64,000 bases of DNA from Spinacia oleracea (lineage: Eukaryota > Streptophyta > Magnoliopsida > Caryophyllales > Amaranthaceae): positions 131,958,385 through 132,022,384 of the forward strand of contig NC_079487.1 of assembly GCF_020520425.1 (NCBI RefSeq), written 5' to 3'. Position 1 is the first letter of the stretch; each line of letters starts with the position of its first letter. The notes beneath the pieces were generated by a model. It was not told the origin of the DNA, made no database searches, and was given only the letters and a program-made list of their open reading frames with translations. The position numbers and the translations under genes were made by a program. Below, piece after piece: positions 45,254 to 64,000 of this stretch.

Positions 45254-48181
45254 TTATCTAGCTGACTTGCCTTCATTGGGCAGAGGGATCCTCTTGTAAT
45301 CGTAGCTGTTTATATCTACCTTCTCTTGAAATGCCTGGCAAACCCAGAGGCAATTGAATTGTAAGTGGCTCTTGATTTCTATGGTTATATTGAGTATGGT
45401 ATATAAAAAAAAATGAGATGCATACCTTCAGCTCCTCTTCCAACGAAATATTTTTCGGATTGTATGCATTAACGGGTCCAGTTCTGGAAAGAGCTTTCCT
45501 TTCCTCGATGATCTCCCACTCTTTATCATCTTTTACTTTGGAAATATCCTTACTGAACCAAAAAAGGTAGCTCAAATTTAAACCAGATTATTGAAGAATA
45601 AAAGAATTATTACAAATTTCTAACCCCAACCCCCCCCCCCCACACACACACATAAAACTCCCCGAAATTAAAATGGCATGGATAATGAATTTCAGGAGAT
45701 ATCAACAAACTCAAATGAAATGAATGAAGCACCCTTCTCTGGCATGCTATTTTAGAGAGGTTTAACTCCATAGGCCTACCAAGGGAGTGTTTTTAAGGGG
45801 ATTAAGATGCTGTAGAGATGGAAGCACAGTTCCAGTTCAAACACAAACCTTCAGGAAATCATAACAGATTCATTTTGTATTTTTTCACTAACAAGCCCCA
45901 CCATTTTGTAGCATAGCAAATAAAGAAAAAGGCCTAGATGGCTCAAGTCAAGTAAGCAGCAACCCCAAAAGCCACCACCACAGAAAAAACGGGAAAATGG
46001 GTGGGGAGAAGAAGGGAGAGATGTTTGTGTTTTTGTTTTGAGCTTAGATACTTGCAACAGGAATACATAGGTTATTTAAAAATCCGTTTCAGATCAAAAC
46101 TGCTGCAAAATTATTGAAACAACACGTTTAAAGTGATGTGACAAGGAACAGTTGTGGTCAATCTCAATCAGCATGCATGCAGGGAAACTGAGTAGCAAGC
46201 TGGGGATTAATCTATAGACTATAAGCAGTAAGAAAGGGCGTCAATTTGTTTGTTGCATAAAATAAGTGGCAAAGCATGAGAAGCAGAAAACGCATCCTTG
46301 CTGGAATTGGCAAAGCATGAGAACAGACATCCAAGGATAGATACACATTATCACAGTTGAAAAAGCATATAGAACGAAGTCTGAAATTGACTGAAGGGAA
46401 GGAACTCTTGAAAGATACAATGGTGAAGAAGCAGAGCTTAATAAAGACTAAAATATGATTAAGTTAGTGAAAGAAAAGGATTCAATGGCCCTGCATGTAC
46501 AAACAAATAGTGTCACAAAAGTGAAAAAGATGTACACCGCATAATCCACAACTAATGATGCAAGCTTTAGTTGAGGTTCAAGGCTAAAACAATCACCATA
46601 CCACGACTAACTGATTGGTGATTACAATTAAACCTTTTCCTTCCTTTGTGTGTGGGAATAATTGACAATCTACTTGCAACAACGACTAACTGATCAAGAC
46701 TCGTTTTCTCTCCATATAATCCTGAAGACTCTAATTTCATATGCATTCCACTAAGAGAAAGGTCACATTTTTAGCCATTACAAGTTACAATTAAGTTGCC
46801 AAATCTTCTGCAAACAAGGCAACTTCACATTTATAAAAAGTAACCAAAGCAACAAGATGCATCTCAATGAAGTAAAAACAAATATTCATCGCCGCTCTTT
46901 TAAGCTCTTGTTCGTCTTGAACAACAGGGGTGATCTAAGATCACCTCTTAAGTCCATAAATCATACAAGATGGATGTTAAGTTGTTAACCAGCACACCCC
47001 CAAGTTTAGATAACCTAACGGCCGAAATTGAAGGAGCTTCTTTGTCAAAGACCGTTTCAGAAGCTGAGTTACTACCCTACATAACTCCTCTTTGGAATTT
47101 CTTTACAGTCAAGCAGATTTAGATGCATGGATGTCCTTGACTTTCAAGGATTTGTATAAAACCACAACCAAGTGCAATTGCATAGCCAGTTATGTCGAGC
47201 CCTCTCATTGATGAATCTGGATGCATCACATTAGAAAGGAATATTGCACTCTAGTGTTTTAGAAACCCATTTACACAGATACTAACTGCTCTTCTCCAAT
47301 TCTACCATTTACCAGGAAAATTAAGAAGTTCAATGCTAGAACTCAAAGAGAGATCCCGCGAATTTGACTAAATTTGTGATACATGCATTTTGATGCAGCA
47401 TATACCAGGTTACAACAAGAGTTTAGGGCTAGTTGAAGAGCAACTTCATGAAATATGATGTGATTTTAAATGAATTTGAAGTCAAATATAATAAAAAGGC
47501 TAAAATATTGATGCAAAAAGAAATGCAAGTGTATTTTCCAGTGACTCAAATGAACTGGACTGAGGATGAAGAACATAGAATAGCCAAACAGTCAGGAGCG
47601 AAAACCCCACTCATCTCGATCTTATCACCAATCTACATGACACCCCAACCCCCACCCAGGGAAGATAGAAAGGATTTCTGATAATCAAATTACCTCCCCA
47701 CCATATAACTTCACCAAAGGCGAAAATCCCAGGTTTAGGGTAGCTTCACTAAACCAAACCAAGTTTATGGATACTTTCAGATAAACCACATAAATCCAAT
47801 TTTCTAATTACCCACGGTGACAAGTTAAAGCAGCATACACTACCACACTATCCATAAACAGCCAACTAATTAAACTTTTGCCAAACTCGTAAAAGAAACT
47901 GATATTTTAAATTTAAGCTAATAATCTTAATTGCAAAAGAATATCAAATGAATTCAAAGTTGCAAAAAAACAAACTTAGAGATCAGTACGTTAAATCTTT
48001 ACCTCCCTTGCAAGAGATGACCAAGGCCAAGTGTCCCGAACACGGTGAGAGAAATGAGAGGAAGGCCATATCTCATAAATGGGTTCCTCCTGCCCAATCT
48101 TTTCAATCCCGAGTACTGAAAACTTGAAAAAGTTGTTCCTTTCTTTGAAGTATCAACAGCTGCTCTCGCCATGACTGTCAT
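45254..48181 (-). CDS. COX16: Cytochrome c oxidase assembly protein COX16
   Basis: Three exons (48181-48003, 45552-45426, 45334-45254) code for 128 aa. COX16 is a small inner-mitochondrial-membrane protein needed to build cytochrome c oxidase (complex IV). The N-terminus has basic residues and the family stretch [21 protein letters not shown] single membrane span covers about residues 38-56 and is followed by [20 protein letters not shown] and [20 protein letters not shown], then a charged tail ([17 protein letters not shown]). The first ATG is used; a second lies three codons on. Intron 1 is 2.45 kb and holds no gene. The gene is divergent from PDS and tandem with the H+-ATPase. Confidence 0.95.
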
Positions 48182-49904
48182 TTGTTGTTCATACCCCTCT
48201 CTTCAATGACTAAAATTCAATTTTTCCACTCAGTAATAATTTATTTGCTTGAACAAGGAAACTAGAGCTTCCATATTCATTGCAAAAACAAATGGAAACC
48301 CCATATAGGGTTTTGTTCAAGAGAAGTTCCATAATTGATAGGTACACCAAGAAAACAAGCTAAAAAAATGCGTGAAAACACCTTAACCAAAAAAATTGTT
48401 CGTCGGGTTCGATTGTGTCAAAAATGTGATTACCCTAATATCCCAGTGTTCAAATCAACTCTTCAACACTACACCCAAAAAACAAAGTTTACTAAAATCA
48501 AGAGCTAAAGAATCAAAATTGAAACGATTAAACACTATTCAACAGCCGCCATCATAGTCTCAATACAAACTTCTACATTTCAACATCAAATCAATAAATC
48601 TACAACAGCAATGCGCAGTTTTTTGGTACATAGCAAATTGTGGAAAATATACATATGAAATTAAACGTGATAATAGGTAACATGATAATTTTAGGTTATA
48701 CCAAAATTGGGGAGATTGAGTGCAAAAAAAATATGAACAATTGCAGGTGAAATTAGATAATTTCATGAACAAAAGGTTAAAAATAATGAAACAAAAATGG
48801 TAGAAAAAAAATTATAGAATATAGAAGGCAGTACCGTAAGTAGTAGAACGATGGGAGATTGAAATGAGGGGGCGACTTTCCTCTGTTCACTTCTCTGGTC
48901 TTCTATGAATCTATGAATTGATGACTGATTTCGAAAGTGCGAGAAGGTTTGCTCACTTTGCTAAGAAAATTGAGTTTCTTGGCGAATAAAAGTCAAGTGT
49001 TGTTTTGAATGTTTACTTGATAAAAAAAAAGTCAAGGAAAATCACAAAGTCAGAAAAAAAAAAAAACCTTTCCATCATTTTTCCTTAAAAAAAAAAATTG
49101 TGAAGCAAATTAGAGTTCGACTATGAATCTAGCAAATTCTGATGTATTTATTATACACCACCTTTAAATAAAAATTTGTGGATCGAGAAAGGTCAGGGAC
49201 GTCTAACTGTGTAGGTATGTACGAAGGCATGTTCTATTCACCTGATGTTCACTTATTTTATCTGAATTTATCTGAATTTATAACTTATTACTCCCTCCAT
49301 CCCAGTTTAGTGGTTACACTTTCCCTTTTCGTCCGTGCTAGATCAATTGTTACACTTATAAATTAGGAATGACCCCACAATTATTATATTGTCTCTCTTC
49401 CTACTAAATTTTTTTTTTGTCCCCACATCCTCTCTCATTCAATTAACTTTGTGCAAATGTAAATGTAACCCCTAATGAGACGGAGAGCGTAGAACTTATC
49501 AAAACTTATTTTAGTTATAAATTATACTTGGTCAACGATTATTTTTACTGAACTTATCTTATCTGAATCTATCTGAATTGGACTTATTTTTTCTGAAATA
49601 AGTGAAAATAAGGTGAATAGAACAGAACCAAATGAGGAGTACACACTACATAGTGTCACGGCGTAACTTAACTACCGCAAAGGCGCTACTAACCACAAAA
49701 CTTGTGGACAGTCCGAAACCGGACACCATTTCCCATCTCCACTCTCCCTCCCTCTGTTCTCACATGGTTCCTCGCAGCTCACACCCACAACAAATATGGC
49801 CATCATAAACCGTTGAACCCGCTTAATTTAGTTCTCAATTATCACATACCCTTTACACAAATTTCCACAAAATATAGTTTTGATTGAAAAAATTGCGGTA
49901 GAAA
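48182..49904. promoter_or_regulatory. Divergent COX16-PDS intergenic region
   Basis: It holds leader and promoter sequence for COX16 (minus) and PDS (plus). The COX16 leader may begin near 48850-48900, where a GA/CT-rich stretch occurs. A CT-rich stretch at 49730-49760 (CATCTCCACTCTCCCTCCCT) is likely near the PDS transcription start. A MITE lies between them at 49291-49489. Light or plastid control elements were not identified with confidence. Confidence 0.45.
49291..49489. mobile_element. Stowaway-like MITE upstream of PDS
   Basis: The left end CTCCCTCCATCCCAGTTTAG faces the right end CCTAATGAGACGGAGAGCG with TA outside both. Internal TGGTTACACTTT and AATGTAACC correspond in inverted orientation. 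Confidence 0.6.
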
Positions 49905-57552
<7,648 letters not shown>

Positions 57553-58920
57553 CACTGAAATTCTCGACATTCACCATTATTTACATCATTGGAGATTTGG
57601 ATTGGTGATCTGATTATTCATACATATTCATATCGATATTCAACAACGCAAACTGTATTCTGGCGGCACTATAAGTTGTTGATTGAAAAATTCTTCTGAA
57701 GGGACTAGGAATCGAGTCATTCTTCGTGAAAATATCAAAGCGTAAGTCCAGAGAAACATCACAAACATGTACATGCACAATATGTGACCTGGTAAATTGT
57801 AAGTAGCAACTCAACATCAATATGAAACTTTCTTTTGTGGACTCCTAAACTTTTCCTGGAAAATGTCTCTTTCCTGACGTTGTAATTCTGTGGCTTTGTT
57901 GCTGGAACTACTGTAACAAAGAGTTGGGACAAAGTGTCATTCCCATCCCTTTTTCTCCAAACAATACCCGGTTCAATAAGCAATAAACCCATTTGTCCCT
58001 ACATGTGCAATGAAGAGCCATGTGTAAAATAGTCTTAAACATATTAGTATGAAAAAAAGATATTCATCCCCAATTTGTAATTTATATTGTCCAGTGTGGC
58101 TCATTTTAGAAAATAAGCGTTCCTTGACGCTTAACCAAACTCGAATAAGACCTGAACTGAAATGAAACCAATTGAACCAAAATCAAGGTCGGGTTAAAAA
58201 AAATCTTGGGAATTTAGACTTCCATTGACATGGGAAGTGGCTTACCAGTTATAAGTCACAATTTCCATGTCAATTCATAAGAAGAGTAAATGTCTTGTGC
58301 CAAGCAAACAAGTATAAGTAGCTTCCTAAGAATTTTATACGAATAGTAACTTTCCTTGAAAACAAACCTCACACGGGAATTTAATTCCTACGTGAATTTT
58401 TTTTTTGACGGGAAAATAGATAGCTTCTCATTCAATTAAAGGTTTATCCGCGTTTACGAGCAGAAAGATGTCTGGGGGCAATTAGACATCCAAACCAACA
58501 CCTCTTCAAAGTGAAGGGAGGCCTTGGCCAAAGAGTGAGCTACACTACTATGTTTAAGCTATTATTTTGACCTTGTTTACTTTCTTTTTACAAAGTTATT
58601 GGTAGGCTATTATTTTGATTCCGTAATGACCATGTCCAATGGATATATTGTCCATTACAACTCATGTAATAAAAAAAACCATTTTTATCTTGACCTTACC
58701 CTTATAAGTTATAACCACTGTGGTTAATTTAATCAGACATCACACGTTTACCAATTAGGGTAAGTTTTCACCCTATTTCAAGAAAAATAACTTCAAATGA
58801 TATGACATGAGATAAGTTTGGGGAAATAAGAGTACCCAACTACCATTTACAACTAAAATAAGTTACCGTAAGTTCTAATAAATTCAAATAAGTTCACATA
58901 ATTTCAGCTAAGTAAAAATT
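57553..58920. other. 3' flank of PDS, no further gene
   Basis: The first few hundred bases probably hold the PDS 3' UTR. About 58380-58560 (GACGGGAAAATAGATAGC, GGGGGCAATTAGACATCC) looks like a fragment of a retroelement, but no domain is visible. Confidence 0.45.
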
Positions 58921-59096
58921 AGGTTTTTTGGTGTACCACCCGGTTCACCCTTAGGGATAATCCGGATTCAGGGCGAGTTCTGAGTGGATAGGTTCCAGAC
59001 TTCCAGTCCCTCCCAATTGTTGTTGCGGGGGATCGAACACGGGGTTCTCCCTACCAGGTTCAGCCTCAATCACCATTGAACCAACAAACAATTGGT
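58921..59096 (-). mobile_element. tRNA-derived SINE, 176 bp, with 15-bp target duplication
   Basis: On the minus strand: A-box-like TTGGTTCAATGGTGATTGAG, B-box GTGTTCGATCCCCCGC, tail region TAAGGGTGAACCGGGTGGTA and a short A run. It is flanked by a perfect AGCTAAGTAAAAATT at 58906-58920 and 59097-59111. A second family member is at 61463-61617. Confidence 0.88.
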
Positions 59097-59111
59097 AGCT
59101 AAGTAAAAATT

Positions 59112-59894
59112 TGGTGAATAGGTGAATAGAATACATCTTTACTCAATTAGTACCCTTTTTTTTTAATCTTTAACCGATAGCCATGGTAAATTGGTAACTA
59201 CGTTTTTTCTAAATATTAAATTTTTATAATTTTTACTTAGACACGATTTGAGATATTAAAAGTCAAAGTAATGATTAGAGGAGTAAAAGTCAACCATGGT
59301 GCGATATTTCCGAAACGGAGGAAGTAATATATTCTCCATATTCTAGGAGTTACTCTGAAACCGTACAACATAATATTGACATACATTGCATAGGGTCCAA
59401 TTACAAAAACCAAGAAAGATGGTAACTTAACCCATTTCACAATTACATGGATCTGAATGTTGTGTTGATCCAAAGATTTTGGTCCCTAACTTACAATTTC
59501 AACAAGATCTATCAATCTTACCCAAGATTTGGTTTTTAATTAATTAATTAATTACAAGATTTGGGCATTCCTTTCTTTTCTTGGTGTTTCTAACTTGGAA
59601 AACGATACTTTTTATGAATAGCAAAAGGGTAGCCCTTATCTCTAATATTTTAGCAATCTCAATACCATAACTCATGGAAAAACATCTCCCTTGAAGAAGA
59701 ACCATTTCATCCTCAATCTCAAGCACGTACAATTCACTGAATCTTGGGATTCTAGTGTTTAGAGCATCAAAAGAAGAAGACTGTGATTGTTCTTGAAGCT
59801 AAAGCAAATCAATATCTCAGTGAGAGAGTATCATTGATACACCCGGATGTGTAATAAAGATCAGAAAAATTGTGGCGTTAAATAAATAATAATA
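59112..59894. other. Intergenic, no gene seen
   Basis: AT-rich. About 59225-59330 carries MITE-like words (AAGTCAACCATGGTGCGATA, CCGAAACGGAGGAAGTA) of a decayed Stowaway end. Minus-strand frames of 60-80 residues show no domain. Confidence 0.45.
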
Positions 59895-60185
59895 GGAAAA
59901 ATTGATAAAAATAATCCCAACTTTCACTCATCTTCCAAAAATAATCTCAACTTTGGATTATTTTATAATAATCCAAGCTTTTGGGGTTACCTTCTCAGAA
60001 TAATCCGAAGACCTTTTTACTTGTCATTACTAAACCATTTTGGGTCTATTGTACATAGGCAAATTGATAGTTTAGATTATTTTAAGAAGATATATCCGAA
60101 AGTTGGGATTATTAAAAAATAATTCAAAGGTGGGATTATTTTGAGAAGACGAGTGAAAGTTGGGATTATTTATGTCAATTTTTCC
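59895..60185. mobile_element. MITE with Mutator-like ends, 291 bp
   Basis: The left end GGAAAAATTGATAAAAATAA, continuing TCCCAACTTTCACTC, matches the complement of the right end (GAGTGAAAGTTGGGATTATT, ending CAATTTTTCC). Internal AATAATCCAAGC and GGGATTATT words form secondary inverted repeats. The ends resemble those of the 1277-bp element at 14203. Only TAATA is shared at the flanks, so the duplication is unclear. Confidence 0.75.
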
Positions 60186-61462
60186 TAATAGAATATTTGA
60201 ACTAATTAACTAATTTCCTCTTAGGTGGGAGCTTGATTATTGTGCATCTTTACCATTATTATACAGAGTACTAAAGTGGTTTCCACTAATACAAGTTTTG
60301 ATCTTCATTCTTCAACTAAACTCTAAACTAATTAATTAAGTCTTTTTCGTACCTTGAAGCTAAGCCATTTGATAAATGGTACGTATTGTTACTTGATCAA
60401 TCAACTAACTAGCTTAGTTGTTTATAATTTTGGTGTGCTGTGATCGAATCCTGCTCATATCATTGCCCTTGTGACTCTCTCTAAAAAAAACTAATAGATT
60501 ACTATATAAAATTAGAGTTTCATCACACGTAAAAAGGTCCAATTTTTGTTTTTTTCTTTCCATTAACTAAAAGAACCAGTAAGGCTCGGACATTATCTAA
60601 TTACTTTCATCGTTCTATTTTAGTTGCAACATTTTGACTTTCACATTTTTCAACGCACATTTTGAGTTTCAATATCTCTTATTGTATAGGTAAAGGTTAT
60701 GACAAGTTGGTATTGTGACAAATATAAAACGATATGAATCTAACAAGATCACACATGACTATGTTTTAGTTTATGTTTATACATAAAATCATCAAAGTTG
60801 GTAAAAGGATTAGGGAGAACGGAGAAAGTATAAGATTATATTAAGAGGATTCAGGACAAGGGTGGGACGGAAAAGAGATCATCAGAATATGAATGTGCAT
60901 CGAGTGGCGGAGCTAATTTTGTTTTTAAAAAAATTGTTTACACCTTACATTTATTAGAAGGAAAAAAATTAATAAAAAAATTTATCGATATGTCGACACC
61001 TCGGTTAAAAAATCCTGACTCCGTTATTGTGTGCAGAAGAAAATGAAGCATATATTATCTTCATATATTGGGAATGTAGGAACCTATACCAACAAACAAA
61101 ACCTTCGATCATATGCTTGTAGCAGTTCATTAATTGGACTTAATTTGTTCACTGATTTGATGACAATAACGAGATATCAAATCATTAGCGAATCATATCA
61201 GTCATTCCAATGATGATTTAACCTTTATTTAGCATTAGCAACTACTATTTTTTTTTTTTTGAAGGTTAGCAACTACTAATATGTAAAACGCATCTTTGGG
61301 ACAGTGAATCCTCCAAGTGATCGACTAGTAAAGATATGCAAATCAACCTTATTTTTTACACCCTATCTAATCTCTAGAAACTCATTTTTATACCAAAATA
61401 CGCTTGACATAAACTTATGTATTTCTATTAATTTTGATTTATCACGCATTTGAAGTTTTTGG
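60186..61462. other. Intergenic with decayed repeats
   Basis: No gene. A tRNA-like fragment (TAGCTTAGTTG near 60411 and GTGATCGAATCC near 60440) may be a SINE remnant. About 60620-60830 resembles a MITE (CGTTCTATTTTAGTTGCAAC at left, AGGGAGAACGGAGAAAGTA at right). About 60905-61030 starts GTGGCGGAGCTAATTTT and ends CTGACTCCGTTATTG, resembling hAT-type ends. Confidence 0.45.
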
Positions 61463-61617
61463 TGTTAGCAACCGGTTTACCCTAAGGGCTAATCCGGATT
61501 CGGACGAGTTCTGGATGAATAGGTTTCATTCCCCTCCCAATTATTGTTGCGAGGGATCAAACACGGGTTTTCCTACCAAGTTCAGCCTCAATCACCACTG
61601 ACCCAACAAGCAATTAA
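61463..61617 (-). mobile_element. SINE, second copy of the 58921 family
   Basis: It shares CCCTAAGGGCTAATCCGGAT, GACGAGTTCTGGATGAATAG, CCTCCCAATTATTGTTGCGA and TTCAGCCTCAATCACCA with the copy at 58921-59096. The outer parts are diverged and no perfect duplication is left, so it is older. Confidence 0.75.
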
Positions 61618-62416
61618 TTTTAACATTGTACACGCATTGTAATTTGTGAGACACAATTTTGCGTGCTATAATTACAAGGTCGTGTCCTCAAATCAATATA
61701 AGGTGTGCCAAAATCAATCTCCCTTAAATGTAGTTAAGTATTTTTCATTTTTGGTGCTAACAATAAGCTAGCAATACTTATAGAATATCATTAAGCCAAT
61801 ATATAAATAATGGGTGTAATAATAACTAGTCTTTGTTGTTTAATTAAATATAATAAAATAAAATAAGTTACAACAATAGGTTGGGCTTATGATTAGCAAA
61901 TCGAGCAACGAAGAAAGCTAAGAAGACTTTAGGTTGTTCCAATTTGAGACCACCCAACAACAAGCCATGTGGAAAATCTTAAAAACTCAAGTGATTAGGG
62001 AGAATATTAGTATCACCAAATCTTTATACCAGATAATGGCAAACATATTAATATGTTTAATAACTTAATTAGTTAGGTATCTCTCAAATATTAATAATTG
62101 TGATTTTATTTTTGTTTTTGATGGGTTCGTTATCAAACATGTGCTGCTTAAGCTCTTCAGAAACAGTCTGAGGTGGATTGAGGTGATAGGAGGTCGGCCA
62201 TCTTTTACACCACTTCTATTTTTTCAAACTTTAATTAACTATTTTGTATGTTTGTAAAAGTTACGTGACTATGGATAAAAATGCATACTCCGTATAAGAG
62301 GGAGTAGTATTTCCGGATATTAGATATGTGTTTGCAAATGCATATCATAACAAAAGAAAAAATAGGAAAAAGGACGAAAAAGAAATTAAATGATACTTTT
62401 TTAAACAAAAATGGTA
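61618..62416. other. Intergenic, no gene seen
   Basis: AT-rich sequence with short open frames lacking any domain. No RNA gene or clear repeat was seen. Confidence 0.45.
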
Positions 62417-62771
62417 CTCCCTCCGTCTCTTTTTGTTCTTTACGTTTGGTATTTTTCACGTATTTTAACAATTAATTAATTTGTATTGAGATTACTCAAT
62501 TTTTTTTTATTTAAACAAGATAAATTACATTAATTTATAATGTTTTCACTTTTATCAAAATTCTGATATTGGGAAATGAGAAAGATTTAATGTCCCAATG
62601 GAAAAGTATGAGAGATTAAATGACCAAATGAATTTAATTGGTTAAAATAATAATTTAACACAAATTTTGATAGAATATAAGTCATTTATGTGATAATATA
62701 AAAAAAAATGTAAAGAACATTTTGAAATACCCAAAAAGGAAAACATAAAAAACAAAAAGAGACGGAGGGAG
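62417..62771. mobile_element. Stowaway-type MITE, 355 bp
   Basis: The ends are CTCCCTCCGTCTCTTTTTGT and AACAAAAAGAGACGGAGGGAG, flanked by TA. Same family as 8109-8459 (shared TTCTTTACG, AATGAGAAA, AAAATGTTCTTTACAT-like words in inverted orientation). The ends are intact, suggesting fairly recent movement. Confidence 0.85.
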
Positions 62772-62892
62772 TACTTTGTTTTACAGAATGGTACTTATTT
62801 TAACATTAATGGTACTTCATTTTTTGTCTTTTAGCTATTTATCTTTTAACTGATATCCACACATATTTGATATGCGAAAAAACGACCTCCTC

Positions 62893-62964
62893 CGTATAAT
62901 ACACTACAAGAACATAAGTATTTACATACGTATAATACACTACAAGAACATAAGTATTTACATA
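62893..62964. repeat. Perfect 36-bp direct duplication
   Basis: Two identical 36-bp units (62893-62928, 62929-62964) each contain ATACACTACAAGAACATAAG. CACTACAAGAA resembles a CACTA transposon end, but no second terminus was found. Confidence 0.85.
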
Positions 62965-63169
62965 ATTACAGATCCCTGCAAAAAAATATGCAAAAATATA
63001 AAACAAAACTAAATTGGAATGATTTTGTAAACCATATAGAAAGGGAAAGAGGGAGCCTTCCCTCAAAAAAAAAATTAAAAAAAATAGAGGGAGCCTCCCG
63101 TGTAAGACTGGTTAATTAGCTATATTTTTTGGGTATAAATGAGCCACAATTCAAAAAAGGCAATAATAA

Positions 63170-63265
63170 AATTACAAACGGGAAAAGGAATTCGAACATG
63201 AGACTTAATGTACACAAGCCTTCAATCTTAACCATTAGATCAAGATCTTATTGGTATTTATTGTA
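63170..63265 (-). mobile_element. tRNA-related SINE fragment
   Basis: On the minus strand an A-box-like TTGATCTAATGGTTAAGATT and a B-box-like ATGTTCGAATTCC stand in tRNA-like spacing. No duplication was found. Confidence 0.5.
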
Positions 63266-64000
63266 ATAAATTGATAGTGGATGCATTATCAATACCTCGT
63301 TTGTAGTTTCGTTTAGCTACATCTATCAATGTCTTTTACGTTCCTCTCCACATAAGTTGATGAAATAATTAAGTTCATAGTTGATTGGAAAAGTACAAAA
63401 ACTTATACTACATCTATGAGGCCTGACGTATAAGATCAATTTTTACCAAATACTTCATAATTATTCCGTATATTTTTTAATCAAACAGTTATATATATTC
63501 TTGTCCAATCAATTTAGTTTCTAGTCAAAATATATAGTTATATTTTTTGATGCTGGTCAATGATCTTACGCGTATGATCTTACATGCGTGAGACTTATTC
63601 TTGGAAAGATTCAAGACCCTCCTAGACACTTAATTTGTTGACATATTCATATCTAATGTGGCTAGAATTCATCACACCTTTAAATGTTTCACATCTAACA
63701 TAATTTTAATTTGTTTGTTGCATATATGTAGTCTAATCAATTTACAAAACAGAAAACATGTAGGCTCCATTGACGTAAATGTGAAGCTTCAGTAAAGTTC
63801 AGTAGCTTTCTAATTTCCATAATTGATCATTTTAGCAGTTATTCAATTTGATCCATGTATTTTCAATATAAACCCTACTCACAATTTCGTTAGACGGGTC
63901 TTAACCACTTTTGTGTCTTGTCATACCCAATCAAATTATTGCGACCAACGCTAAATTAAACGTGGATGATAAGAAAATTTTCAAAGAAAAAAAAAGGGTT
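63266..64000. other. Intergenic to the right edge, no gene seen
   Basis: AT-rich sequence with no recognisable coding region, RNA gene or transposon end. Confidence 0.45.

Noticed and set aside
47433-47681. Plus-strand 82-aa frame in COX16 intron 1
   Set aside because: AT-rich intron sequence, no domain, antisense to the gene.
61031-61213. 60-aa frame beginning MQKKMKHILSSYIG
   Set aside because: No recognisable family, AT-rich intergenic context next to a hAT-like fragment, length within chance.

Overview
This is nuclear DNA from a flowering plant, AT-rich and full of introns. The six recognisable genes are all plant genes with spliced structures. The protein sequences, the dense CTCCCTCCGT-type Stowaway MITEs and the recurrent TACTCCGTA words suggest a Caryophyllales genome, perhaps a spinach or beet relative. 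That assignment is inference; nothing in the window proves the species.

Layout. 1-2.2 kb: 5' part of a STRUBBELIG-family LRR receptor kinase gene (minus strand, running off the left edge). 2.3-18.9 kb: a gene-free block of transposable elements and tandem repeats, including a 1.38-kb solo LTR, two Mutator-type elements with 9-bp target duplications, SINEs with clean target duplications, a minisatellite carrying a Harbinger-type MITE, and two ACCCGAACCG-like arrays. 19.06-24.07 kb: an OBL1-type class 3 lipase gene (plus, 5 exons). 24.8-27.3 kb: nested TIR elements. 28.14-31.91 kb: a YRDC/Sua5 threonylcarbamoyl-AMP synthase gene (plus, 5 coding exons). 32-34.95 kb: repeats and retroelement remnants. 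34.98-43.58 kb: a plasma-membrane-type P3A H+-ATPase gene of the AHA10 type (minus, 21 coding exons, 939 aa). 45.25-48.18 kb: COX16, a cytochrome c oxidase assembly factor (minus, 3 exons). 49.9-57.55 kb: phytoene desaturase PDS (plus, 14 exons, 569 aa), divergently arranged with COX16. 57.6-64 kb: a gene-free block with MITEs and SINEs.

The genes are an ordinary chromosomal neighbourhood and share no pathway: receptor signalling, lipid hydrolysis, tRNA t6A synthesis, proton pumping, mitochondrial complex IV assembly and carotenoid synthesis. Exon boundaries were read by hand from reading frame, splice signals and family similarity, and phase closes across every gene, so most boundaries should be exact. 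I saw no undescribed biological system. The most notable points are three GC-AG introns among about 49 introns, an atypical C-terminus on the H+-ATPase, and several well-preserved mobile-element insertions.
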